From contig CANJII010000004.1 in assembly GCA_947474435.1 (NCBI GenBank), positions 62,001 through 126,000 of the forward strand: DNA of 64,000 nucleotides. Direction: 5' to 3'. This DNA comes from Chitinophagaceae bacterium. Its GTDB lineage: Bacteria > Bacteroidota > Bacteroidia > Chitinophagales > UBA10324. Position 1 is the stretch's first letter. Each line of letters opens with the position of its first letter. The position numbers were made by a program, and so were the translations under genes. Under the pieces are notes generated by a model, which had not been told where the DNA came from, did no database searches, and was given only the letters and a program-made list of their open reading frames with translations. This document shows positions 53,043 through 61,923 of the stretch, in pieces.

Positions 53043-54730
53043 CAGAAAGTTGCTGATATTTTTTTTTCTTCATCACCTCGCTTCACAATGATTATTACAG
53101 TGTCGCCCTTAGTTATTGAACCAAGTGCTTTCATATAAACATGAATATCAGAAATGGTAAAGTCGCCCATTTTAAGAATGATATCACCTTTTTGTATTCC
53201 GGCTTTTGCAGCAACCAATCCATCACTCACACCATCTACCCGCACACCAACACCTTCATACATGTAGTCGGGAATAATTCCAAGTTTCACCTTATAAGTT
53301 GGCGCGCCGGTGCTTTCTGATTCCTTGGTTCTTGCAAATGTGAGTGTGCCTTTATAGTTGAGTGAATCAATAATTCGTAATTCGAGTTCAAGAATTTCTG
53401 CTTCTTTTTTATAATTCAATTTGTCAGCATCGTCGGTTGGTTTGTGATAATCTTCATGCACGCCTGTGAAAAAATTCAACACCGGAACATTAATGTGGTA
53501 GAACGAAGTAAAGTCTGTTGGGCCTGTTCCGCTTTCACCCAATTTCCATTTCAAACTATCATCAGCCATTGTGCGGATGAAATCAAATTGCGGCGAGGTT
53601 CCCATGCCACCAATCTCCATTCCTTTCTCCGGATTGTATCTGCCAATCATGTCCATGTTAATCATGTAATTCAAAGTGCTGGTGTCAATTGTTGAATGTT
53701 CAGCAAAATATTTTGAACCAATTAAACCTAATTCCTCCCCTGAAAAATTAATGAAGAGGTAATTGTTGTTTGCATTTTTCTGAGTTGAAAGCACAGTTGC
53801 TAAAGCCATTACTCCGGCAGTTCCGCTTGCATTATCATCGGCACCATTGTGAACTCCCGTTCCTTCACCTTTATGCAGTGAGCCTCCGAATTCATTGTGT
53901 CCGAGGTGATCGTAATGCGCGCCAATCACCACAGTGGTTTTTGCTCCGTTGTCTTTGTAAGCAATTACATTGTGTCCGGTTATCGAAATTTTTTCAAGAC
54001 CCACACTTAACTGTATTCGTATTTTATTTCCTGTAAAATATTTTTCGTAAGCAGCTTTCTTCACAAATACCACAGGAATGGAAACAGCAGTTAAATATTT
54101 AGAAAAATTACCCGCAGGATCGTCAGCATCGGTATGCGTGTTAATAATAATCACCGCTGTAGCTCCGCTTTTTATTGCGCTCTGAATTTTTGATTGCATA
54201 TCCAGATAAGGATAATATTTTGAATGCGGACTTTCACCATCCAGTGATGATGATTCAATTAAAAAAACAGTACCTGATTCTTTATTTATTTTTTCATAAT
54301 CATTTACTTCAATCTGTGGGGCATTAATTCCGTAGCCGGCATTTTGTAAATACCCGGTCACTGTTCCGCTTGCCGAAAAATTCAGCGCATAATAATCTGA
54401 ATCAGCTTTGAGCATTGCACGATTCACACTCAAATAATTTTCGCCTGAATATTTTATTCCAACATTGGTTTCAAATGCCTGAAGGAAAGTTCCGTTATCG
54501 CCCATTGGTTTTAAGCCGAGCAATTTGTATTGCGTAATGATATAATCAGAAGCCAGTTGCTCGCCCTTGCTTCCGGTTTGTCTTCCGTTCAAACTATCGG
54601 ATGCGAGGTAGTACACATCTTTTTTCAATGCATCTGCCGAAATAATTTGCGCAGAAACTAAATTGGTTGAAATAATAATTACACCTGCAATGCTGCTGAG
54701 CAAATGGAATAAATTGATTTTGATTTTCAT
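53042..54730 (-). CDS. M28 family metallopeptidase with PA and PDZ domains
   Basis: A 562-residue exported aminopeptidase-like protein: signal peptide to about residue 27; an N-terminal region with a PA-type insert (about 120-230); the M28 zinc catalytic core GAHYDHLGHNEFGG, GADDNASGTAGVMALA, NFSGEELGLIGSKYFAEHS, NMDMIGRYNPEK and the last ligand region FTGVHEDYHKPTDDADKL; and a C-terminal PDZ domain (GVGVRVDGVSDGLVAAKAGIQKGDIILKMGD). It cleaves amino acids from exported peptides. It is coupled with tsaB by a one-base overlap. Confidence 0.93.
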   Translation of the reverse strand: MKIKINLFHLLSSIAGVIIISTNLVSAQIISADALKKDVYYLASDSLNGRQTGSKGEQLASDYIITQYKLLGLKPMGDNGTFLQAFETNVGIKYSGENYLSVNRAMLKADSDYYALNFSASGTVTGYLQNAGYGINAPQIEVNDYEKINKESGTVFLIESSSLDGESPHSKYYPYLDMQSKIQSAIKSGATAVIIINTHTDADDPAGNFSKYLTAVSIPVVFVKKAAYEKYFTGNKIRIQLSVGLEKISITGHNVIAYKDNGAKTTVVIGAHYDHLGHNEFGGSLHKGEGTGVHNGADDNASGTAGVMALATVLSTQKNANNNYLFINFSGEELGLIGSKYFAEHSTIDTSTLNYMINMDMIGRYNPEKGMEIGGMGTSPQFDFIRTMADDSLKWKLGESGTGPTDFTSFYHINVPVLNFFTGVHEDYHKPTDDADKLNYKKEAEILELELRIIDSLNYKGTLTFARTKESESTGAPTYKVKLGIIPDYMYEGVGVRVDGVSDGLVAAKAGIQKGDIILKMGDFTISDIHVYMKALGSITKGDTVIIIVKRGDEEKKISATF

Positions 54731-54867
54731 GAAATGAAATTGAGTGTGCGAATTTAATGGAACATGATGAAGTATAACTTAAACTATACCAAAGGATTTT
54801 TTTTGTTGAAAATTTTTAGAATCCAAAAAATAGTAATTGTATTTTTCAGAATAGAAAATATAAGGAA

Positions 54868-55179
54868 ATGAAGGAAGAAAAACTTTTTACTGAAATCGGA
54901 ACTTCGATAATGGGAACAGAAGTGAGTCAGCTATTTGGTAAGCCTGCCTTGAAACTGAAAGGAAAAGCAGTCGCATGTTTCTTCGAAAATGAAATGGCAT
55001 TTAAAATTTCAGGTGATGAACATGCACACGCAATTTCGTTAAGCGACGCAAAATTATTTGATCCATCAGGAAAAGGGCGCGCCATGAAGGAGTGAGTGCA
55101 GGTTCCATACAAGCAAAATAAAGAATGGAAAAATTTAGTACAGGCAGCTTTTGAGTATGTAAAGAAAAACGCCAAATAA
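54868..55179 (+). pseudogene. TfoX N-terminal domain-like protein broken by a TGA codon
   Basis: The first 75 codons encode MKEEKLFTEIG, FGKPALKLKGKAVACFFENEMAFKI and LFDPSGKGRAMKE, then TGA (55093-55095). The same frame continues VQVPYKQNKEWKNLVQAAFEYVKKNAK to a TAA at 55177-55179. In TfoX/YjbR-like relatives a Trp is expected after MKE, followed by a xVxVP stretch, so TGG has become TGA. The 103-codon gene is otherwise complete. TGA is used as a normal stop elsewhere in the window, so recoding is unlikely. Confidence 0.75.
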
Positions 55180-55250
55180 TTTTTGGGAGGTGTGAATGAT
55201 TAATTGTGAACTTTCTTAACTCAAATAAGTAATTGAAAAAAAAATTCAAA

Positions 55251-55598
55251 ATGAAAATCAACGAGTCAAACATCACCATCATGGTGAAAAATATGGACAA
55301 GACAATTTCATTTTACAAGATGCTTGGATTGAAACTGAAAAAAAGATGGGAGAATTATTATGCAATGTTGGCCGCGCCCGGTGTAGTGATTGGCCTGCAT
55401 TCAAGTGATAGCAAACCAAAAGGCAGTGGTGATGCTTCAATCGGATTTATGATTGACAATATTAGAGCTGATGAAAAACTGCTGACAAAAAATAAAGAGA
55501 AATACAAGGTCGATGAGGGCGGTTCAGGCAGCTATGGTCACTTCAAAGACCTGAACGGAACAATTTTGTATTTCACACAACCGAAATGGAACTATTGA
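55251..55598 (+). CDS. VOC (glyoxalase/bleomycin-resistance fold) family protein
   Basis: A 115-residue protein from the ATG at 55251. NITIMVKNMDKTISFYKMLGLKLKKRWENYYAML is the start of a VOC domain; SIGFMIDNIRADEKLLTKN and GHFKDLNGTILYFTQP are the second half. A glyoxalase-type metal site is only partly visible, and the substrate is unknown. The track's TTG start at 55233 adds six lysine-rich residues and is less likely. Confidence 0.8.
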   Translation: MKINESNITIMVKNMDKTISFYKMLGLKLKKRWENYYAMLAAPGVVIGLHSSDSKPKGSGDASIGFMIDNIRADEKLLTKNKEKYKVDEGGSGSYGHFKDLNGTILYFTQPKWNY

Positions 55599-55650
55599 TT
55601 GAAGAAAGAAAAACAAAAATTGAACTGTTCAGGCAAAAAAATGAAAAAAA

Positions 55651-56373
55651 TTAATTTTTATTTTTCATATATTCTGTCAGATAGTTTTCGTTCTTAAGAT
55701 TAATAACCAACTGGCGGTTCGCATCCAGAAATTCATAACTCAGCGTTTCGTAAATTGACTCAGGCTTTAGATTGTTTAACATTGAAACTGAAAAATTCTT
55801 TTTCGGAAACACAATACCCAATCCATAATCGCAATTCAATACAAAAATATCAAGAGCATTAAATTCATTGTTCCATTCAATTAAATGATGAATCGCTTTC
55901 CACGAATCACCACACCATCCACCTGTAAAGCCGGGGATATTCATAGTTTCAGCATGTTCTTTTGAATTGGCCGGCCATCCATGCGCCTTTGATGGTGGAC
56001 TGCAATCATGCATTACAATTCCGCCGTTCGGGTTGAGGTAAGTCAAAACATTTTTTACATCAATCAGCGTTTGCTCGTAAGTATGCAAGCCATCAATAAA
56101 CGAAACATCAATTTTTTTTTGCTCTAATTTTTTTTTCTGTTGTTCAAAATATGCATCGCTTGTAATATTGAAATATTTGTTAAACAGATTACGCGTATCG
56201 TGCAGAATTGAATGTAACTTATACCGGCTTGTAATTTTCAAAACAGGATCAACCGCATGTTTAATCGGGGCATGTACCTCCAAAAAATTACTTCCGTTAA
56301 ACACCCCTATCTCAAGGTAGTTTTTTGCTTTTGTATGATTTATGAGTAATTGAATTGCCTCCAAACGGTTCAT
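55651..56373 (-). CDS. Class I SAM-dependent methyltransferase (Methyltransf_24-like)
   Basis: A 240-residue cytosolic methyltransferase: KNYLEIGVFNGSNFLEV (SAM-binding motif I), IDVSFIDGLHTYEQTLIDVKNVL (motif with acidic residue and DGxH) and GGIVMHDCSPPS. This resembles macrocin- or mycinamicin-type O-methyltransferases and glycan methyltransferases in surface polysaccharide clusters. The substrate is not known. It is transcribed alone with a possible -7 box TACATTTG at 56397-56404 on the minus strand. Confidence 0.8.
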   Translation of the reverse strand: MNRLEAIQLLINHTKAKNYLEIGVFNGSNFLEVHAPIKHAVDPVLKITSRYKLHSILHDTRNLFNKYFNITSDAYFEQQKKKLEQKKIDVSFIDGLHTYEQTLIDVKNVLTYLNPNGGIVMHDCSPPSKAHGWPANSKEHAETMNIPGFTGGWCGDSWKAIHHLIEWNNEFNALDIFVLNCDYGLGIVFPKKNFSVSMLNNLKPESIYETLSYEFLDANRQLVINLKNENYLTEYMKNKN

Positions 56374-56688
56374 GAGTTATCTGGTTTTATCAAAGACAAA
56401 TGTAATTTTTGAACCGGATTTTTTTTGAACTGAATAGGTTAAAATGAATCAGTGATGTTTATTGTTGCATCATCCAGATACTAAAATCAAAATTCCAGAT
56501 TTATCCTGCGGCAAATTACTTTTACACCAAAAATATTTTTTTTACCGAATGTGAATTAATAATGAATACAGTAATGATTATATCAATGGGTTTTATAAGA
56601 ATGAATAAAATGAAGTAATAAGATTTGTCAAATTAATTTGACAGGAGGAAATAAATTTGCAGTTTGTAAATCGTTTATAAAAAAAAGA
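56374..56688. other. Intergenic region, 315 bp, with palindrome and plus-strand promoter-like sequence
   Basis: This gap between two minus-strand genes holds the -7-like TACATTTG for the methyltransferase and, at its far end, an 18-bp palindrome and a TAAATTTG box on the plus strand that faces the 3' end of the potassium transporter gene. I see no ORF of note in it. Confidence 0.55.
56626..56659 (+). promoter_or_regulatory. 18-bp palindrome followed by a plus-strand -7 box
   Basis: TGTCAAATTAATTTGACA (56626-56643) is a perfect palindrome, the form of a dimeric repressor site. Eight bases further, TAAATTTG (56652-56659) matches TAnnTTTG, with TTG at 56625-56627, 24 bases upstream. No plus-strand gene follows; transcription would run antisense into the kup 3' end. 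Confidence 0.4.
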
Positions 56689-58626
56689 CTATTCATATAC
56701 CCTTTTCAGGTTCACCTCCTTCGGCGGAATTAATATCAACGGGAATTTTTCGATTGCTACCGAGCTGGTATCTAATCCAAATTCGCGTCCTTCTTTTAGT
56801 GAAACTTTTTTCAGTAGGAAATACCCATCCATGATTAACTTCTCGATAAACGGAAGTTCGTTTTCAAAACTCAAAAACTTTTCAATCACCACAAACCTGA
56901 AATCGCCTGATACATTTTGTTTGTTCAGTGATTCATAACGGCTTACAGTGTCCACTTCATTATTGGCAGCCATATTCTCAACCACTTTCTTAAAATATAA
57001 ATTAATACGAGGAGCCATTCTGAATCCCAACATAAAATCAACCCTGAATACATCACCGGGTATTAATGGAGTAACTACATATTCCAATGTAAATGGTTCG
57101 TCCACCACATCAACATGCACAAACCAATATACATCGGCACGCTTTGGTTGCTTGTTGAAAATGGAATAAAAAATTTTCGATTCCATTTGCGAGGGATAAT
57201 CTGCACTGGTCAGGTAAATCAAATGCGAACAATATTTTGGAACAGTTACATCATCACTCAGCGCTTTTAGCGGAGGCAAAAAATCTTTCACATTCACAAA
57301 TTCCAGATAACGGTTTTTGATTTTGCGTGCATTGAACCACACATACATGACCAGAAAAAATATGGTACCCAGCATCATAGTTACATAACCGCCATGAGCA
57401 AATTTGGTGAGGTTGGCAAATAGAAAACCCAATTCAAGTGTAAGAAACACCAAGGCCAAGGTTACTACCAATGTTATGGAACCACGCCGCACATATAAAA
57501 ATGTTCCGAATAAAATGGTGTCCATCAGCATTCCGAAATTGATGGTTAACCCATACGCGGCTTCCATGTTTCTTGATTCTTGAAAAAACAAAACCATGGC
57601 AATGCATCCGAAAAATAAAATTCCATTAATGCTTGGTACAAAAATTTGTCCGCGTAAATCGGTAGGATGAATTACACGAACCTTTGGCCACAAATTCAAT
57701 CGCATGGCTTCATTAATCAATGTAAAACTTCCGGTAATTAATGCCTGACTCGCAATAACAGAAGCTGTTGTTGCTATAATGATTCCGATAATGACAAACC
57801 AATCAGGCATCACCGCAAAAAATATTTGTGTATCTATTATTTCTCCCTGATGCGACATGAGCCACGCACCCTGTCCAAAATAATTTAACAGCAAACATAT
57901 TTTTACAAATATCCAACTCACCCGTATGTTCAGTTTACCGCAATGACCGAGGTCAGAGTACAATGCTTCGGCTCCGGTGGTGCATAAAAACACTGCACCA
58001 AGCAGCCAGATTCCTTTCGGGTAATGCACTAATAAATCATACGCATATTTTGGGTTAATAGCATTCAGTATTCCAAGGTGATCATTCAGATTAAAAATAC
58101 CAATAGCACCAAGCATGGTGAACCACACAAACATGATTGGACCGAAATAACTTCCAACAGCTTTTGTTCCTAATCGTTGAAAAAGAAAAAGCACACATAA
58201 AATTCCAATAACAATGGGAACAACCGGAATATCGGGGTCATATAATTTTAATCCCTCAATGGCCGATGTTACAGTAATGGCCGGTGTAATCATTCCATCG
58301 GCCAGCAATGCTGCTCCACCAATAATTGCCGGAAACACTAACCACTTTGCGCGCTTACGAACCAATGCATACAATGCAAACACGCCGCCTTCTCCTTTAT
58401 TATCGGCACGAAGTATAAGTATGATGTACTTAATCGTTGTTTGTAAAGTCAATGTCCAGAACACGCAACTCAATCCGCCATAAACCAGTAGCTCACTTAC
58501 CGGTCTGTCACCTAAAATTGCCTGCATTACATAGAGCGGAGATGTTCCGATATCACCATAAATGATTCCGAGCGTAACTAATAATCCGGCAAGTGTGAGC
58601 TTGTTAAGCCCGTGAGATTTTTCCAA
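56689..58626 (-). CDS. kup: KUP-type potassium uptake protein
   Basis: A 645-residue KUP/HAK transporter: LTLAGLLVTLGIIYGDIGTSPLYVMQAI, DNKGEGGVFALYALVR, GMITPAITVTSAIEGL, LCTTGAEALYSDLGHCG, and a C-terminal cytosolic domain of about 200 residues. It couples K+ entry to protons. The start is TTG at 58626: an in-frame TAG lies nine bases upstream and no ATG precedes the first helix. A promoter matching the Bacteroidota consensus sits just upstream. Confidence 0.93.
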   Translation of the reverse strand: MEKSHGLNKLTLAGLLVTLGIIYGDIGTSPLYVMQAILGDRPVSELLVYGGLSCVFWTLTLQTTIKYIILILRADNKGEGGVFALYALVRKRAKWLVFPAIIGGAALLADGMITPAITVTSAIEGLKLYDPDIPVVPIVIGILCVLFLFQRLGTKAVGSYFGPIMFVWFTMLGAIGIFNLNDHLGILNAINPKYAYDLLVHYPKGIWLLGAVFLCTTGAEALYSDLGHCGKLNIRVSWIFVKICLLLNYFGQGAWLMSHQGEIIDTQIFFAVMPDWFVIIGIIIATTASVIASQALITGSFTLINEAMRLNLWPKVRVIHPTDLRGQIFVPSINGILFFGCIAMVLFFQESRNMEAAYGLTINFGMLMDTILFGTFLYVRRGSITLVVTLALVFLTLELGFLFANLTKFAHGGYVTMMLGTIFFLVMYVWFNARKIKNRYLEFVNVKDFLPPLKALSDDVTVPKYCSHLIYLTSADYPSQMESKIFYSIFNKQPKRADVYWFVHVDVVDEPFTLEYVVTPLIPGDVFRVDFMLGFRMAPRINLYFKKVVENMAANNEVDTVSRYESLNKQNVSGDFRFVVIEKFLSFENELPFIEKLIMDGYFLLKKVSLKEGREFGLDTSSVAIEKFPLILIPPKEVNLKRVYE

Positions 58627-58648
58627 GTAGTGCTATAATAAGCGGCGG

Positions 58649-58680
58649 CAAATATATACTTGTGTTTATTCAACATTCAA
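58649..58680 (-). promoter_or_regulatory. Promoter of kup
   Basis: On the minus strand: TTG (58680-58678), 21-base spacer, TATATTTG (58656-58649), a full match to TTG-N17-23-TAnnTTTG. The TTG start codon at 58626 lies 22 bases after the -7 box. Confidence 0.6.
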
Positions 58681-58749
58681 ATAAGTAGCATCTTTAATTT
58701 TAAGAGAACAGTTTTTCGTTCTTTAGATTTGACGCTATTCAAAAAAAGC

Positions 58750-60021
58750 ATGTCATACACTATTCTCGTTGTCTTATTTATTGTTGGTTATGCAGTTATT
58801 GCATTGGAACATCCGTTGCGTGTAAGCAAAACCGCAACTGCATTATTATTAGCGGTGGTTAGTTGGGTGATACTGATAATGCTGCCTAACGAAACTGCAA
58901 ACGAATTACTGCCCCAGCTTTCACATCATCTTTCTGATATTTCTGAAATTGTATTTTTTCTCATGGGTGCCATGACTATCGTGGAGCTGATTGATACACA
59001 CCGCGGATTCAGAGTGGTAAGCAATTTAGTAAAAACAAAAAATAAAGTTTCGCTGCTGTGGATTAATTGCTTTATCACTTTTTTTCTTTCAGCCATTCTC
59101 GATAACCTTACTAGTTCTATTGTAATGGTATCTATTCTTCGTAAAATGATTGACGATAAAAAAGACAGAATGATTTTCGCATCAATGGTAATTGTTGCCG
59201 CAAATGCCGGAGGAGCCTGGTCGCCGATTGGTGATGTAACAACAACGATGCTTTGGATTGGCGGACAAATTTCTGCAATGAATATTATTGAAACACTTTT
59301 TATTCCGAGTTTGGTTTCAATGTTGTTGCCGCTTATTTATTTCAGTTTTAAAATGAAGGGAGAAAAAATTATTGAAACTGAAAACGATAATGAAGTTCCA
59401 CAACCATATTCAACATACATTTTTGTTCTTGGAATTTTGAGTTTGATTTCGGTTCCGGTTTTTAAACAACTCATTCACCTTCCGCCTTACATGGGAATTT
59501 TATTAGGGCTTTCAGTAATGTGGGTGATAACAGAAATACTTCATTCAAAGCGCGAGCGAAAAGATTTGCAAGTGGCAAGCGTGTTGGGTAAAATTGATTT
59601 GAGTTCCATCTTATTTTTTGTTGGAATATTGTTAGCTGTTGCTGCCTTGCAAACTGCCGGCATGCTTGAACTTACTGCGAATTGGCTGGATACAACTATT
59701 CCGAATAAAGACATTGTTGTTACAATGCTTGGAGTTGCTTCTTCCATTATTGATAATGTGCCATTAGTTGCTGCCACCATCGGAATGTATCCGTTGCATC
59801 TTTTTCCAATGGATGATAAATTGTGGGAGATGATTGCTTTCTGCGCCGGCACTGGCGGAAGTTTATTAATCATAGGTTCAGCAGCAGGAGTGGTGGTAAT
59901 GGGAATGGAAAATATTTCGTTCGGTTGGTACCTGAAAAAGATTTCGCTGCCTGTGTTGATTGGTTATCTCGTTGGTGTGGGTTGTTATTTGGGGATTTAT
60001 GCAATGATGAACGGAGGATAA
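58750..60021 (+). CDS. nhaD: NhaD-type Na+/H+ antiporter
   Basis: A 423-residue polytopic antiporter of the ion-transporter superfamily. Motifs: FFLGAMTIVE-like FFLMGAMTIVELIDTHRGF, FLSAILDNLTSSIVM, VVAANAGGAWSPIGDVTTTMLWIGGQ, and the second repeat with SSIIDNVPLVAATIGMY and AGTGGSLLIIGSAAGVVVMGM. It exchanges Na+ for H+ at the inner membrane. I chose the ATG at 58750; the track's start 30 codons earlier (58660) adds a non-conserved tail overlapping the kup promoter. It diverges from kup, giving a K+/Na+ homeostasis pair. Confidence 0.9.
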   Translation: MSYTILVVLFIVGYAVIALEHPLRVSKTATALLLAVVSWVILIMLPNETANELLPQLSHHLSDISEIVFFLMGAMTIVELIDTHRGFRVVSNLVKTKNKVSLLWINCFITFFLSAILDNLTSSIVMVSILRKMIDDKKDRMIFASMVIVAANAGGAWSPIGDVTTTMLWIGGQISAMNIIETLFIPSLVSMLLPLIYFSFKMKGEKIIETENDNEVPQPYSTYIFVLGILSLISVPVFKQLIHLPPYMGILLGLSVMWVITEILHSKRERKDLQVASVLGKIDLSSILFFVGILLAVAALQTAGMLELTANWLDTTIPNKDIVVTMLGVASSIIDNVPLVAATIGMYPLHLFPMDDKLWEMIAFCAGTGGSLLIIGSAAGVVVMGMENISFGWYLKKISLPVLIGYLVGVGCYLGIYAMMNGG

Positions 60022-60041
60022 AAATTTTAGAATTTGTTAAA

Positions 60042-60629
60042 TTGAAATCAAAAGAACAGGTGCCAACATTTTATATCATAGCGGGGCCGAATGGTGCAGG
60101 TAAAACTACTCTTGCAGGTGAATTGCTTAAAGAAATTGGCGTTATAGAATTTGTTAACGCAGACAATATTGCCAAAGGCATTTCACCATTTAACACCTCT
60201 GGAGTGGAGTTTCAGGCGGGAAGATTGATGTTACAACGAATTAACCAACTTGTATCACAGAATGAAACATTTGCTATTGAAACTACATTAAGTTCAAAAA
60301 CATAAATTGATTTATGTAAACAGTTAAAAAGAAAAAAATACAAAACCTGTTTGTTTTTTATCTCGCTTTCTGATTTTCAATTGGCGCAAAAACGAGTGCA
60401 GGAAAGAGTCAAGCGCGGAGGCCATAATATTCCTGATGACATTGTGAAGCGCAGATATAATCGAGGATTGAAAAACTTAAACGAACATTTTTTACAACTT
60501 GCAGATTATTGGATGATAATTGACAACTCAGAAAAAATTCCAGTAAATGTTTGTGAAGGTGAAAAAGAAGTTGTCAGGAAAATTTTTGATGCCGATATTT
60601 GTAAACGAATAATTAATAATAATGAGTGA
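60042..60629 (+). pseudogene. Zeta-toxin-like P-loop kinase broken by a TAA codon
   Basis: One frame holds the whole protein: TFYIIAGPNGAGKTTLAGEL (Walker A), FVNADNIAKGISPF, AIETTLSSKT, then TAA (60303-60305), then IDLCKQLKRKKYKTCLFFIS, RVKRGGHNIPDDIVKRRYNRGLKNL and ADYWMIIDNSE. This is a zeta-toxin/AAA-ATPase family protein of about 195 residues interrupted where homologues usually have Tyr. Zeta toxins phosphorylate UDP-activated amino sugars or small metabolites. The start is TTG 60042 or GTG 60060. The ORF track splits it into two; the first piece also begins falsely inside nhaD. Confidence 0.8.
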
Positions 60630-60786
60630 AGATTTTAAAAAAGAGTTGAGCAAAAAAGTTATACGGCTGTTTCGCAAAGCAGTAAAAGCTGAACTTCTTG
60701 AACATAAACGATTGGGTAATCCAATTTATATCAGGGATAAAAACGGAAGAATAAAAAAAATTTCTCCTTCTCAAATAAAATATTGA
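60622..60786 (+). CDS. Small partner protein of the zeta-toxin-like gene, 54 aa
   Basis: ATG at 60622 overlaps the end of the zeta-like gene by eight bases and runs 54 codons to TGA at 60784. It reads MSEDFKKELSKKVIRLFRK, then AELLEHKRLGNPIYIRDKNGRIKKISPSQI. The pattern of a helix followed by HKRLGNPIY-RD-NGRI matches the small proteins that accompany zeta-like kinases in many genomes and may act as antitoxins or folding partners. It was too short for the ORF track. Still intact although its partner is broken. Confidence 0.7.
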   Translation: MSEDFKKELSKKVIRLFRKAVKAELLEHKRLGNPIYIRDKNGRIKKISPSQIKY

Positions 60787-60811
60787 CTCATCTGTTTTAT
60801 TAAAATATTTC

Positions 60812-61846
60812 GTGCGCACAATTTTTATTTTTCTACTTCTCTCTGCTTTCATTTCATGTAAAGTATCAAAGAGATATTTAATACAAGCACCCTATAGCCA
60901 AAATTCTGTCCCGCCGATTCCTGATTACAGTAAAAATTCTTCTTGGGCCGCATTGCCAACAATGAAAGATGAAGCTGATGAAATGCCTGATAAGAATTTA
61001 AAATACGGACAAGACTCGGCAAAGGTGGATGTTTTTTTTATTCACCCTACCATTTTTACTGATGAACCCGAAGGAGAATTTAAATGGAATGCAGATGTGA
61101 ATGACAAAACTTTGAACAAAAAAGTAGATGAGTCTACTATCAGATTGCAGGCAAGTGTATTTAATGTATCGTGTAAAATTTATGCACCCCGCTATCGCCA
61201 GGCACACATCAGCGCATTCTATACAATAGATTTGGATGCAAAAAGAAATTCGCTGGACACTGCTTATGCCGATGTGAAACATGCATTTGAATATTACTTA
61301 CAACATTATAACAATGGTCGCCCGATAATTATTGCAGGCCACAGCCAGGGAACAAAACACGCCGCGCGATTACTGAAAGAATTTTTTGATAACCAACCAT
61401 TGCAAAAACAATTGGTGTGCGCCTACCTGATTGGTATGCCGGTTCCACGCGATTCGTTTTGTTGCATTGCACCCTGTGAAGATTCTACTCAAACCGATTG
61501 CTGGATTTCGTGGAACACTTTTGCGTATGGATATACACCAACATATTATGAATATGGATTAAATCATGCCGTGTGTACCAATCCACTTACCTGGAGAATT
61601 GATTCATTGTATGCAGATAATAAATGTAATGAAGGTGGTGTGCTGCGAAATATTCATCACATCTATCCGGGCATTTGCGATGTGCAGGTGCACAATGGAT
61701 TATTGTGGATTAACAAACCTGTTTTCCGTGGCAGCAATTTATTCGACTGGAAAATTTATCACATACTTGACTATGGTTTGTTTTACATGAACATCCGGAA
61801 AAATGTAGATGACCGTTGCACTGCCTATCTGAAAGGAAAAAAATAA
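60812..61846 (+). CDS. DUF3089 family lipoprotein, alpha/beta-hydrolase fold
   Basis: A 344-residue protein with GTG start (MRTIFIFLLLSAFISC, lipobox Cys at 16). The DUF3089 domain includes VDVFFIHPTIFTD, VFNVSCKIYAPRYRQAH, PIIIAGHSQGTKHAARLLKEFF with the nucleophile Ser in GHSQG, and YLIGMPVPRD. The family looks like lipases or esterases of the alpha/beta-hydrolase fold, but substrates are unknown. Lipid anchoring places it in the periplasm or at the surface. Confidence 0.82.
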   Translation: MRTIFIFLLLSAFISCKVSKRYLIQAPYSQNSVPPIPDYSKNSSWAALPTMKDEADEMPDKNLKYGQDSAKVDVFFIHPTIFTDEPEGEFKWNADVNDKTLNKKVDESTIRLQASVFNVSCKIYAPRYRQAHISAFYTIDLDAKRNSLDTAYADVKHAFEYYLQHYNNGRPIIIAGHSQGTKHAARLLKEFFDNQPLQKQLVCAYLIGMPVPRDSFCCIAPCEDSTQTDCWISWNTFAYGYTPTYYEYGLNHAVCTNPLTWRIDSLYADNKCNEGGVLRNIHHIYPGICDVQVHNGLLWINKPVFRGSNLFDWKIYHILDYGLFYMNIRKNVDDRCTAYLKGKK

Positions 61847-61923
61847 TATGTCTGTTAATTACTTGCGAATAACTTTTATAATTATGGAATCGTAGTGATG
61901 TTAAATTCACAAAAAAATTAAGA

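Noticed and set aside
54868-55179. TGA read as Trp (alternative genetic code)
   Set aside because: TGA ends lemA, feoA, the RelE-partner small gene and others normally, and Trp is encoded by TGG throughout.
59823-60305. 160-aa ORF starting inside nhaD
   Set aside because: Only the part after about 60042 is real; the first 70 residues are an out-of-frame reading of nhaD. The real part belongs to the broken zeta-like gene.
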